Part shown: positions 35,595 through 44,123 of the stretch, in pieces | Numbering within the stretch: position 1 is the first letter of the stretch | Layout: each line of letters begins with the position of its first letter | NCBI RefSeq assembly: GCF_000768555.3 | Contig: NZ_KN293980.1 | Span: 452,138-516,137 of the forward strand | Source of the DNA: Roseovarius mucosus DSM 17069 | GTDB taxonomy: Bacteria > Pseudomonadota > Alphaproteobacteria > Rhodobacterales > Rhodobacteraceae | Length of the DNA: 64,000 nucleotides | Direction of reading: 5' to 3' | Program-made: the position numbers and the translations under genes | Notes under the pieces: model-generated | Told to the model about the DNA's origin: nothing | The model's input: the letters and a program-made list of their open reading frames with translations, nothing else | The model's database searches: none

Positions 35595-36243
35595 CGCAAG
35601 CTCGCGAACGGCGGCGCAAGCGGAAACCTATAGATCCGCAGAAATCAGGGTCTGGGACCCGGTGGTGCGGATGTTCCATTGGAGCCTTGTTGTCGCGTTC
35701 GCCGTGGCATGGCTGAGCGCCGAAGAACTCGACACACTGCACGAAATTGTGGGCTATGTCGTCCTTGGCTTGATCGCCCTTCGCGTCATCTGGGGCTTTG
35801 TCGGAAGTCACTACGCCCGGTTTGCCCAGTTTCTGAGGGGGCCGCGCGTGATCGTGTCCTATCTCGGGGACATGGCACGTGGCAGCGAGCGGCGCTACAT
35901 TGGCCACAACCCGGCGGGTGCGGCTATGGTGATAGCCCTTCTGGTGACGCTCTCGGGCACCGCCTTTACCGGTTGGCTCATGGCTGAACCGGACCGTCTG
36001 GCCCTCTTGCCGGATATGCCACAGATCGTGGCCCCCGCCTGGGCCGATGATGACGGCGACAGGGAATCCGGGGCCGAAGGCGTGCTGGAAGAGGTCCACG
36101 AAACACTAGCCAACCTGATGCTTGTGCTCGTGGCGCTGCACGTCGGCGGTGTCGTGTTCGCCTCAGTCCGGCACCGCGAAAACCTTGTTCGGGCCATGGT
36201 CACGGGGGAAAAACGTGGGGCCGGTCCTGATGATATTGGCTAA
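35587..36243 (+). CDS. Cytochrome b561-like membrane protein (diheme)
   Basis: 218 residues from ATG 35587. Four hydrophobic helices. Likely heme-ligand histidines: VRMFHWSLVVAFAVAW, LDTLHEIVGYVVLG, EVHETLANLMLVLVALHVGGVVF. The family covers nickel-iron hydrogenase b-type subunits and b561-type proteins. Probably passes electrons across or within the inner membrane from quinol or the flavoprotein encoded later to the PepSY or DUF2271 periplasmic partners. Ends just before a strong terminator. Confidence 0.9.
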   Translation: MSDASSRTAAQAETYRSAEIRVWDPVVRMFHWSLVVAFAVAWLSAEELDTLHEIVGYVVLGLIALRVIWGFVGSHYARFAQFLRGPRVIVSYLGDMARGSERRYIGHNPAGAAMVIALLVTLSGTAFTGWLMAEPDRLALLPDMPQIVAPAWADDDGDRESGAEGVLEEVHETLANLMLVLVALHVGGVVFASVRHRENLVRAMVTGEKRGAGPDDIG

Positions 36244-36287
36244 AGGGCGACATACCGCAAGTCTTGGCCGCCCCTGAGATTGCAACT

Positions 36288-36316
36288 GGCCTCGCAGTCA
36301 ACTGCGGGGCCTTTTT
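36288..36316 (+). terminator. Intrinsic terminator after the cytochrome b gene
   Basis: Ten-base stem GGCCTCGCAG / CTGCGGGGCC (one T-G wobble) with loop TCAA, followed by TTTTTCTT. It separates the PepSY/cytochrome transcript from the poly-aspartate/DUF2271/flavoprotein/ApbE transcript. Confidence 0.9.
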
Positions 36317-36414
36317 CTTGCTTACGTCAAGCTGAAGCGAAAAACGCTGTGATGTCAGGGTTTCCTCAGGTCTGCACCCGAAATTGGGCACAGCAGACGA
36401 AAGGAGACCCTGCC

Positions 36415-36732
36415 ATGAAAAAGACCCTGACACTTCTTGTCGCCTCGACCGCATTGACCGCCGCCATTGGTGTCCCGGCTTGGAGTACGATGCGCGTCTC
36501 TGGCGGCGAGGGCCTCTGGCCGCTCGCCGCGCATTTCGACGAGGGGACGCAAGCGCTGCCCCTCGTGCGGGTTAGCGATGACGACGATGACGACGACCGT
36601 GATGACCGTGATGACGACGATGACGACGATGATCGCGGTGGTGCCCGCAATCCCGCCCCTGCCGGCACCGTTGCGCCGCCGCAGAACGGACTCTTCGGCA
36701 CCGGCACCGCGCCGCAAGTCAAAGTCAATTGA
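36415..36732 (+). CDS. Secreted poly-aspartate (acidic, probably metal-binding) protein
   Basis: 105 residues from ATG 36415 with GAAAGGAG upstream. Signal peptide KKTLTLLVASTALTAAIGVPAWS, then an almost pure Asp/Arg stretch (DDDDDDDRDDRDDDDDDDDRGG at about residues 55-76) and a Pro/Gly-rich tail ending KVN. Encoded by a low-complexity (GAC/GAT/CGN) repeat. No family recognised; such acidic tracts bind Ca or ferric/other multivalent cations. Cotranscribed with the DUF2271 gene, so it may store or present metal for the reductase. Confidence 0.75.
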   Translation: MKKTLTLLVASTALTAAIGVPAWSTMRVSGGEGLWPLAAHFDEGTQALPLVRVSDDDDDDDRDDRDDDDDDDDRGGARNPAPAGTVAPPQNGLFGTGTAPQVKVN

Positions 36733-36804
36733 TCCATTCTGCGGCGCGGCGGAAGCTGCTGCGCCGCACGTTGAACGTCACACTCTGAAACAAGGAATTC
36801 ATAG

Positions 36805-37275
36805 ATGAAATCGCTTCTCGCAACACTTGCCCTGACCACCGCGCTGACGCTCCCCGGCCTTGCCATGGCCCGTCCCGTGACGCTGACCACGGCGCTGACC
36901 AATTATGGTGGAGATGGTGCATATCTCGCGCTCTACGTCACGGATGCGTCGGGAGCCTATGCCGGTAGTCTGTGGATGGCAGGCGGAAAATCGAAATATT
37001 ACAAGCATCTGAGCGACTGGTATCGCGCCACGGGCGGCGACACGGCGCAGGTCAACGGCATCACGGGCGCCAGCGTCGGGGCGGGCCGGATGCTTGAAAT
37101 TACCCTTGATCTCGCGGATGCGCTCTTTGACGCGGGCTATACGCTCCACATTGATGCGGCCGTCGAGGACATGCGCGACAGTCCCAATGAGGTGGCTGTG
37201 CCCCTGACAACGACGGGCGCTGGCACGCCGGTGCGTGGTCGCCGCTACGTTGCCAGCTTTGCCTACGATATGTGA
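36805..37275 (+). CDS. Secreted DUF2271 protein, candidate flavinylation target
   Basis: 156 residues. Signal peptide (SLLATLALTTALTLPGLAMA), then a beta-rich DUF2271 domain (YLALYVTDASGAYAGSLWM, TAQVNGITGASVGAG, VRGRRYVASFAYDM). The sequence N84-G-I-T-G-A-S90 resembles the ApbE flavinylation consensus D-x-x-(S/T)-G-A-(T/S), making Ser90 a candidate for FMN attachment, though the leading Asp is Asn. The ApbE gene lies 2.2 kb downstream in the same cluster. Stands in a same-strand cluster with a PepSY membrane flavoprotein and a poly-Asp protein. Confidence 0.85.
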   Translation: MKSLLATLALTTALTLPGLAMARPVTLTTALTNYGGDGAYLALYVTDASGAYAGSLWMAGGKSKYYKHLSDWYRATGGDTAQVNGITGASVGAGRMLEITLDLADALFDAGYTLHIDAAVEDMRDSPNEVAVPLTTTGAGTPVRGRRYVASFAYDM

Positions 37276-37286
37276 GGAGAGGGACC

Positions 37287-39495
37287 ATGATCCGCGCAAT
37301 CCACCGCTGGCCGGGTCTGTTGGCCTTGGCGCTCATGTGTATCCTGTCCCTGAGCGGCGCGGCGCTGTCGGTCTTTCCTGCGGCCGAGCGTTTGACTGCG
37401 CCGCAGGCCGAGGCAGGGCTGACGGTTGCCCGTCTGGCGGATCGCATTCAGGCCGCCTATCCGGGTGTCGAACAGATCCGGCGCGCGCCCTCGGGGCGGA
37501 TCACGGCCTATTGGTTCGATCAGGGCGCGCCCGGCGCCGCCGTAATCGACTCTGCGACCGGGGCAGGGCGTGGCCTCGGCCGATCCAAGCCAGGTTCAGC
37601 GTTGGCTCACCAACCTGCACCGTTCGTTGTTTTTGGGGGATGCAGGCCGCATCGCCATGGCGATGGGGGCAGCGGCGCTCTTGGTTCTTTCGGCCTCGGG
37701 TGGGGTGCTGATTGTGCGCCGGGTCGGGGGCTGGCGGAACTGGTTTGCGCGGTTGCGCGGGCCGCGCGCCCATCGTCTTCATGTAGAAGTCGCGCGCATT
37801 GCGGTGATTGGCCTTGTCCTGTCGTCCGGCACGGCGCTCTGGATGGCGGCCTCCACCTTTGATCTGCTTCCGGACAGTGGCCCCACGCTTGCCATGCCAG
37901 CAGAGGTGAGTGGGGAAACTGGAGTCGCATTGGCCCATATCCCGGTTCTAAACCAGACGCCGGTGCGTGACTTTCGCGAGTTGAGTTTTCCCTTTCCGGG
38001 CGATGCGACGGATGTCTATACACTCCGGACGGATCAGGGCACGGGGTATCTCGATCAGGGCACTGGCGCGCTTCTGGGCTGGGAGGCCCTTAGCGGATGG
38101 GCGCGTGTGTCGGACACCCTCATCATGCTGCACACTGGACAGGGGGCGGCGGTGCTGGGGCTGATCCTTGGCCTCTTGGCGCTTGGTGTGCCGGTGATGG
38201 GCGTGACAGGTGTGTGGGTCTGGCTTGTCGGGCGTCGCGGGCGGCCTCGGATACGGGGCAACCAACCGATGGCACGCGCGGATACGATCCTGTTGGTCGG
38301 CAGTGAAGGTGGCAGCACCTGGGGCTTTGCTGCGACATTACAGGCTGCGCTGACACGGGCCGGGCACCGCGTTCATGTCGGCGCGATGTCAACCTTCGCG
38401 CCAGAGCGCTATGATGCCGCCCAGAGGATCATCCTGCTTGCGGCGACCTATGGCGATGGGGCGGCCCCTACCTCTGCCATCGGGTTTCTTGACCGGCTGC
38501 GCGCGGCCGACAGTACCCCCCGCATCCCGCTTGCCGTGGTTGGCTTTGGCGACCGCAACTTTCCGGCCTATTGCGCCTATGCCGAAGAGGTCGCGGCGGT
38601 GGCCCAAGCACAGGGTTGGTCCCAACTCGTGCCGCTGGATACGGTCGATCGCCAAGCGCCGCAGGATTTTGCCCGCTGGTGCCGCGCGCTTGGCGAGGTT
38701 TTGGGGATCGACCTCGACATCACGCATCAGCCTGTGACGCCGCACACCGAGACGCTGACGCTCGTGTCACGCCGGGATTACGGGGCCGAGGTTCAGGCTC
38801 CAACCGCGATCCTGCGGTTCGCTCTGCCGCGGGTCTCTCTCTGGCAACGGCTGATCGGGGGCGGCTTTGCCCGGTTCGAGGCTGGTGATCTGATCGGCAT
38901 TCTGCCCGAGGGCAGAGCGCTGCCTCGGCTCTATTCGCTTGCCTCTGCGCGCCGTGATGGATTTCTTGAGATCGTCGTGAAAAAGCAGCCTGGCGGCCTT
39001 TGTTCGGGTCAACTCGCGGCGTTGGAGCCGGGGGACACGGTGCGCGCGTTTCTACGTCCCAATCCCGGTTTTCACGCAGGGCGGGACCGCGCGCCGCTGA
39101 TCCTGATTGGTGCGGGCACCGGTATCGCCCCGTTGGCAGGTTTTGTGCGTGGCAATGCCCGCCATCGGCCCATTCACCTGTTCTTTGGCCTGCGCCATCC
39201 CGATAGTGATTTGCTCTATGGCGAAGAGATGCCTCTTTGGCAGGCACAGCGCCGTCTTACGCGGCTGGTTACGGCGGTCTCGCGCTCGGCGCGGCCCCGC
39301 TATGTGCAGGACGCGGTGCGCGGCGACGCCGCCGAGGTTGTGCGCCTCATCTGCGACGGAGCCCGCGTGATGGTCTGTGGCGGGCGCGACATGGCGGCAG
39401 GTGTTGCTGATGCGTTGGCTGACATTCTGGCACCAACCGGGCTTACGCCTGCGGGTCTCAAGGCGGAGGGACGGTATGTCGAAGACGTTTACTGA
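37287..39495 (+). pseudogene. Frameshifted PepSY transmembrane / flavodoxin / NADPH-flavin reductase fusion
   Basis: Start ATG 37287 (GGAGAGGG upstream). The first 91 codons give a PepSY-TM protein N-terminus (RAIHRWPGLLALALMCILSL, RIQAAYPGVEQIRRA). At the GGGG run 37560-37563 the frame must drop one G to continue: it then reads SATGQGVASADPSQVQRWL, an uninterrupted PepSY sequence, and stays open to 39495. The restored protein is ~735 residues: transmembrane PepSY part with about four helices, flavodoxin domain from about residue 330 (SEGGSTWGFAATLQAAL, LAATYGDGAAPTSA), and a cytochrome-P450-reductase-like FAD/NADPH module (LPRLYSLASARR, LIGAGTGIAPLAGFVRGN, FFGLRHPDSDLLYGEEM). It would move electrons from NADPH through flavins across the membrane. 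Either a true mutation or an assembly error. Confidence 0.88.
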
Positions 39496-40429
39496 ACGGG
39501 AGCGCGTAGCGCTCAACGGTCCAACTATGGGCACGCGGTGGTCGGCGCTGTTTTTCATGGAACCCGGTTTTGAAACGGATGCGATCAAGGCTGCACTGCA
39601 AGCGGCAGTCGATGAGGTCGATGCACAGATGTCCACCTGGAAGGCGGAGAGCGACCTGATGCGTCTCAACGATGCCCCGGTGGATAAATGGGTGGCAGTG
39701 CCCGCGCGGCTGGCAGAGGTCTTGCGCCTTGGCCTCAGCATCGGGCGCGCCTCGGGTGGGGCCTTTGATATCGGCATGGGCGATGCGGTCACGGCGTGGG
39801 GTTTTGGTCCGAAGGTCGCCATGCCCGAGGAAATTCGTGCGGCGATGGCCGCTCAAAGATGCCCGGCGCACGAGGTGTTGGATCTTGACGACACACAGGC
39901 CTGCAAGCGTGCGCCCATTGCGATTGACCTCAATGGAATTGCCAAGGGCTATGGGGTCGACCGACTGGCCGAGGTCTTGCGCGGTCATGGGGTTTCCGAT
40001 GGCCTGGTCGGGATCGACGGCGAGATGCGTGCGTTTGGTCTGCGGCCCGATGGGGAGGCTTGGACTATCGCCGTCGAAGCGCCGGACAGTGCGCGCCGAA
40101 CGTCCCACTCCATCCTCGCGCTTGCGGATGCCGCCGTGGCCACCTCGGGGGATTATCGCCACTGGGTCGAGGTGCGGGGGCGGCGTTTGTCGCACACGAT
40201 GGACCCGACGCGCGGCACGCCTTTGATGGCCGCGCCTGCCTCTGTCACCGTTGTGGCCCAGACCTGTGCAGAGGCCGATGGCTGGGCGACAGCACTGATG
40301 GTGCTGGGGCCGGATGCGGGTGCCACGCTTGCGCGACAACGTGGGCTTGATGCGCTCTTTCTCTTGCGGGAGGAGGGGCAGTCCCTGCGAAGCATCGGGG
40401 TTGGGCGATTGTTTTCCGCAGAGCCTTGA
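39476..40429 (+). CDS. apbE: FAD:protein FMN transferase
   Basis: 317 residues from ATG 39476 (GGAGGGAC upstream), overlapping the flavoprotein gene by 20 bases. ApbE features: LNGPTMGTRWSALFF near the N-terminus, IDLNGIAKGYGVDRLAEVL, DGLVGIDGEMRAFG, and GDYRHWVEVRGRRLSHTMDPTRGTPL, with AVATSGDYRH as the FAD/Mg-binding motif. Transfers FMN covalently to Ser/Thr of periplasmic or membrane proteins, here most plausibly DUF2271. A clear signal peptide is not obvious in this start, so its location is uncertain. Confidence 0.94.
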   Translation: MSKTFTERERVALNGPTMGTRWSALFFMEPGFETDAIKAALQAAVDEVDAQMSTWKAESDLMRLNDAPVDKWVAVPARLAEVLRLGLSIGRASGGAFDIGMGDAVTAWGFGPKVAMPEEIRAAMAAQRCPAHEVLDLDDTQACKRAPIAIDLNGIAKGYGVDRLAEVLRGHGVSDGLVGIDGEMRAFGLRPDGEAWTIAVEAPDSARRTSHSILALADAAVATSGDYRHWVEVRGRRLSHTMDPTRGTPLMAAPASVTVVAQTCAEADGWATALMVLGPDAGATLARQRGLDALFLLREEGQSLRSIGVGRLFSAEP

Positions 40430-40499
40430 GACTGGAACCGGAGATGCAATCCGCCGCCCTCATGTTCCAAGCGCAGTTTGCCATGCATCGCGTGCCTGT

Positions 40500-42050
40500 T
40501 CAGGCCGCACTGGATCTCGCCTGTCGCGCGCTGCCAAGCTGGATGACGGTCGTGTTCCGCTTGCGCAGGTGACTGGGCAATCGCATCCGGGTGCTCTCGT
40601 CAACCTCGGGCCCCAGCAAGAGCAGCTTGGGTTGCGCAAGCCGGACACGGGCGAGGCTGAGCGCAAGGCGCTCGGTGTGGGTCAGGTTCTTGCCACCCTC
40701 CAGAACGGTTCCGCTCAATCCGCCCAACCGGTCGAGCAGGGGGCCGAGCCCCACGTCGCGGGCCAGCTGCTCAAGCGTTGCCTCATCTGGCCGATGGTCA
40801 CACCCCATCAAGAGGGCGCGGCGCAAAGATCCTTGCAAAAGCTCGGGGGTGGTGCCGAGGCACTGCACATTGCGGCGCAGGCTGCCGCGGCTCAGATCGC
40901 GCAGGTCAACGCCGGACAGCAGTATCCGCCCCGCCGTTGGCGTATCGAGCCCGAGCAGCATGTCGCCGACAGCCCGCGCATCGAGCTCGTCAATGGCAAG
41001 ATGGGTTTTTGTTCCGCCCTTGGTGTGCAGATTCAACGACGGCCCGGATGGCAGGGGCACATCCTCGAACGTGACATCGACCGGCCCTTTGGGCAGACCC
41101 TGACCAGCCCGGTAGAGATCGCGTTTCTGCCGCGATAGCGCGGCATGAGCCTTGATCGAGGCGGCCCGAAACGCGGCCCGATGGTTCCAGACCCCTCCCA
41201 GATCGCGCAGGGGCGACAGCAGGAGGCCGAGAACGGCCAGTGCAGCGGCAATGTTGCCTGGTCCCAGCCCCGCGCGGTGCCCCGTCAGAATGACCAGCGC
41301 CGCGGCAATCCCCGCCGCAAGATCGGGCAGGGCGTTGAGGGTTTCGGCACTCAGGCGATGGCGCAGGGCGGCACGGATCATCGCCTCTGTGCGCTTGTCC
41401 AGTTGGGCCAGTTCCTTGCCGCGTCGGCCCAGGCGGTCCAGCTGTGGTGCCAGCGGCATCCGCTCGGCCATGTCGGCCGCGATCCGGGCGCGCCGCACCC
41501 GCAGACGGCGCTGCAACGGGATCAGCCGCAAACCCCCAAGCGCGATGGCAAGCAGTGTGATCCCGAAAACCGGCGCCACGGCCAGGGCAAAAATCGGGTC
41601 AAGCAGCCAGAGGGTGACAAGCATCGCCGGGATCAGCACGGACCCCGCGACAAGGCGCGGCAATCCCAACCCCAACCAGTTGCGAAAGGCGGTCATGTCA
41701 CCGACAAAGCGCAGCGACATATAGCCTGCGCGCCTTTCTGCCACTGCACGAGCAGGCATATGCGCTGCGTGCTCGAAGAGGGCGGCCCTGATCTGGTGGG
41801 CATAGTCCTGACCAATGCTTTCGCCCAGATATCGCGCGGCGATGCGGGTGACGGCGATGATCGCCCCGGCCCCTGCAAGCACGGTCAGACTGGCGAGCGA
41901 CAGCGGGCCACCGCTGTGCATCCCTTCGAACAGCGCGCGGGTGGCAAAGGCGGCGGCCCCGGCCGCCATGCCCTGCACCAGCGTCAGCGCGGCGACAAGG
42001 GCAAGGCCGCGCCCGCGTCCTCGATCCAGAAGCGGGGGCAGTGCCATCAC
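40500..42050 (-). CDS. ABC exporter-like protein with a degenerate nucleotide-binding domain
   Basis: 516 residues. N-terminal transmembrane domain of about six helices (LALVAALTLVQGMAAGAAAF to LTGHRAGLGPGNIAAALAVL) as in type IV ABC exporters. The C-terminal ~190 residues align in layout with an ABC ATPase, including GRILLSGVDLRDLSRGSLRRN, but the Walker A region reads AIDELDARAVGDML with no GK(S/T), the signature is LTHTERLALSLARV instead of LSGGQ, Walker B is LLLLGPEVDEST, and the switch His is lacking. It cannot hydrolyse ATP as a canonical ABC protein. Overlaps the next gene by ATGA. Role unknown. Confidence 0.85.
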   Translation of the reverse strand: MMALPPLLDRGRGRGLALVAALTLVQGMAAGAAAFATRALFEGMHSGGPLSLASLTVLAGAGAIIAVTRIAARYLGESIGQDYAHQIRAALFEHAAHMPARAVAERRAGYMSLRFVGDMTAFRNWLGLGLPRLVAGSVLIPAMLVTLWLLDPIFALAVAPVFGITLLAIALGGLRLIPLQRRLRVRRARIAADMAERMPLAPQLDRLGRRGKELAQLDKRTEAMIRAALRHRLSAETLNALPDLAAGIAAALVILTGHRAGLGPGNIAAALAVLGLLLSPLRDLGGVWNHRAAFRAASIKAHAALSRQKRDLYRAGQGLPKGPVDVTFEDVPLPSGPSLNLHTKGGTKTHLAIDELDARAVGDMLLGLDTPTAGRILLSGVDLRDLSRGSLRRNVQCLGTTPELLQGSLRRALLMGCDHRPDEATLEQLARDVGLGPLLDRLGGLSGTVLEGGKNLTHTERLALSLARVRLAQPKLLLLGPEVDESTRMRLPSHLRKRNTTVIQLGSARQARSSAA

Positions 42051-43099
42051 GCGGCCCGCCGATCCGTGCCCAACGCGCGCAAGGCAAAGACATTCGCCTC
42101 AGCCGGATCGGCCAGATCGGCTTTGCGCAGGACCGGCACGCCGGTGGCGGTCTCTGCCTCGGCCGCAGCCATCGGCGAACAGCTCAGGATGCCGGTCAGC
42201 GCATCGGGGCGCAGCCCGTGCCGGGCCAGTTCGGCCACCCCACCCGCCGCCGCGACGGCATCGCCGCAGGCAAAGATCAGGCCCGACTGCCGCGCGCGCA
42301 ACCAAGGGTCCGCGACCAATGCGCCGGTCTCTCGTTGGAAAAGCCCGTCGGCGATTTCCATGACGGCGATCTGGCAGCCCCGTTGCGCCGCATGCCCCAA
42401 CAAGAGGTCAAGCCCGGCCTTCACCCGTCCCAGCGGTTCGCGGTAGGTCGTGACCATTCCCGCATCAGTGAAATCGGCCACCCAATGCGCCCCGGTGTCG
42501 GCATATTCGTTGAAATCGCCAAAGGCCCCCGTGCCGGTCCCCTTGAGCGCGGCCACCTTGTAGCCCGCCCGCCGCAAGCCCAGCGACAGTTGCGCGGTCG
42601 CCAATGTCTTGCCCGAATTCATCGCGGTGCCAAGGACAAAGATCACCGGAATATCGCGGGCGCTGGTGAGGGGCGAAAGGGCATAGCGCGCAAGGTTCAC
42701 GGGCTTGCCCGCGCCATCCATCAGACGGCCGACGGGCAACAGGCGGGTCGCAGTCTTGATCCGTTCATTTCGGGATACCATCCGCCCGATACAGCCGCCA
42801 CCTGCCAAGAGGTCTGCCCCTTTGGGATCAATTTCCGCAAGGCCCTCGAACTGATCGGGCGCATAGCGCGCGCCACAGGCCAGAACCACCATATCCCCCG
42901 GATAGATCAGTGACGGGCGCCCTGTGGCGAGCTGGACACGGTGGTGCTGTCCAAGGCTTGCGACCTGCGCAAGGATCAGATCCCCGGCGCGGGCCGCGCC
43001 AAAGTCGGTGTCCAGTCCGGCAATGTCGTCGTGATCGACCCGCCGGGTCGAAAAGGTCCATTTGGCATCTGCAAGGCAAGAAAGCATGTCATGTGTCAT
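42047..43099 (-). CDS. DUF1611-like P-loop protein
   Basis: 350 residues from ATG 43099, or 346 from 43087. N-terminal domain of about 140 residues (WTFSTRRVDHDDIAGLDTDF, IYPGDMVVLACGARYAPDQF), then a P-loop domain starting VIFVLGTAMNSGKTLATAQL (Walker A GTAMNSGKT). The C-terminal half resembles DUF1611; a characterised relative, DgcN, is a D-glutamate N-acetyltransferase, but the N-terminal part here differs. Operon with the degenerate ABC protein and the alpha/beta hydrolase. The only intact ATP-binding motif in this operon. Confidence 0.75.
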   Translation of the reverse strand: MTHDMLSCLADAKWTFSTRRVDHDDIAGLDTDFGAARAGDLILAQVASLGQHHRVQLATGRPSLIYPGDMVVLACGARYAPDQFEGLAEIDPKGADLLAGGGCIGRMVSRNERIKTATRLLPVGRLMDGAGKPVNLARYALSPLTSARDIPVIFVLGTAMNSGKTLATAQLSLGLRRAGYKVAALKGTGTGAFGDFNEYADTGAHWVADFTDAGMVTTYREPLGRVKAGLDLLLGHAAQRGCQIAVMEIADGLFQRETGALVADPWLRARQSGLIFACGDAVAAAGGVAELARHGLRPDALTGILSCSPMAAAEAETATGVPVLRKADLADPAEANVFALRALGTDRRAA

Positions 43100-43128
43100 G
43101 GGCGTTATCCTGAGGTGAGGGTGTGAGA

Positions 43129-43968
43129 TCAGCTTGCGACTTCGAGGGGAAACCAGCTTCGGGATGTAGTGACGCCCCGGGCTACCTTGGTCGCCAGCCC
43201 GGCGTCGCGAATGGCTTGGGTCACGTCATGACCAATCCCCGGCAGATGAGTCAGGGAGATGTCGGGGGTAATTCCCTTGGCCTGCGCCGCTTTGCGGAAA
43301 TGCGCGACATAGGTCCGCGCCCTTGCGATCCGTGTCGGCCCCTGAAGACGGTCGAGCCGGGGGGTCTTGCGCAGAGTGTCGTCGCGAAGGGAATCCTCAA
43401 GCCCGACGAAGACCTGAACCGGCAGGCGGAGATATGCGCCGAGGGCCTGCTCATGTCGCCGTGCCCAGCACAGGCTTGCGGGATCTTCATCGACCCCGAG
43501 CCCATAGGGATAGGCCATGCTGGCGTCAGGCAGGCAATACCACCCCGCAGCGGCAAGGCTGAGGCGCCCCACGCGATGCGGATAGAGCATTGCAAAGCGA
43601 TGGGCGAGTTGCGCGCCCCCGGAATGACCAAAGACATCGACGGGCCCGGCAAAGGCAGCGTCGCCTTGGGCCAGATGTGACAGCATCGCCAAGAGCGCCT
43701 GATCGGGGCGTGCGGCGCGGCAGGGGCGTTGGAAATGCGGCCAGTCACGTTCGGAAAAATGCGGTACGACCACGACACGCCCGCTTGTCTCGGCCTCTGG
43801 TGTGAACAGATCGACCAGTTCATCTGCGTTGCGCGAAATACCGTGGAGAACCACCAGCGGCGGCAGACCGGATCGCCCTGCCGGTTTGATGATCCGCGCA
43901 GGTAACGTGCCCGACGGCGAAGCTGCGCGATGCGTGGTGACGATTGTTGCGAATGTGGGGCGATGCAT
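43129..43968 (-). CDS. Alpha/beta hydrolase (serine hydrolase)
   Basis: 279 residues from ATG 43968, preceded by GGAG. VVLHGISRNADELVDLF gives the oxyanion-hole region, and DVFGHSGGAQLAHRFAML the nucleophile elbow with catalytic Ser in GHSGG. The last third contains HLPGIGHD as a plausible catalytic His. Resembles the secreted or cytosolic dienelactone-hydrolase/esterase group, substrate unknown. No signal peptide. First gene of the three-gene operon with the P-loop and degenerate ABC genes. Confidence 0.82.
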   Translation of the reverse strand: MHRPTFATIVTTHRAASPSGTLPARIIKPAGRSGLPPLVVLHGISRNADELVDLFTPEAETSGRVVVVPHFSERDWPHFQRPCRAARPDQALLAMLSHLAQGDAAFAGPVDVFGHSGGAQLAHRFAMLYPHRVGRLSLAAAGWYCLPDASMAYPYGLGVDEDPASLCWARRHEQALGAYLRLPVQVFVGLEDSLRDDTLRKTPRLDRLQGPTRIARARTYVAHFRKAAQAKGITPDISLTHLPGIGHDVTQAIRDAGLATKVARGVTTSRSWFPLEVAS

Positions 43969-44123
43969 GTGCGTCTCCTGCATGATGTTCTGCTAGGGAA
44001 ACGGGGCACCGGTGGGATTATTCCACTGCCCTGAAATTTTTCAAAACGCGCGATGAAGCGCCTGTGTTGAATCTTGTTTTGAATCTGGGCGCGCTCGGTC
44101 ATCGGTTCTGTCCGCTGCTGTCT

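Noticed and set aside
36570..36645. CRISPR-like or tandem DNA repeat in the GAC/GAT run
   Set aside because: It is codon-level low complexity within a secreted acidic protein, without spacers or a conserved repeat unit.
40500..42050. Functional ABC exporter annotation
   Set aside because: All nucleotide-binding and hydrolysis motifs are lost, so it should not be annotated as an active ABC ATPase.
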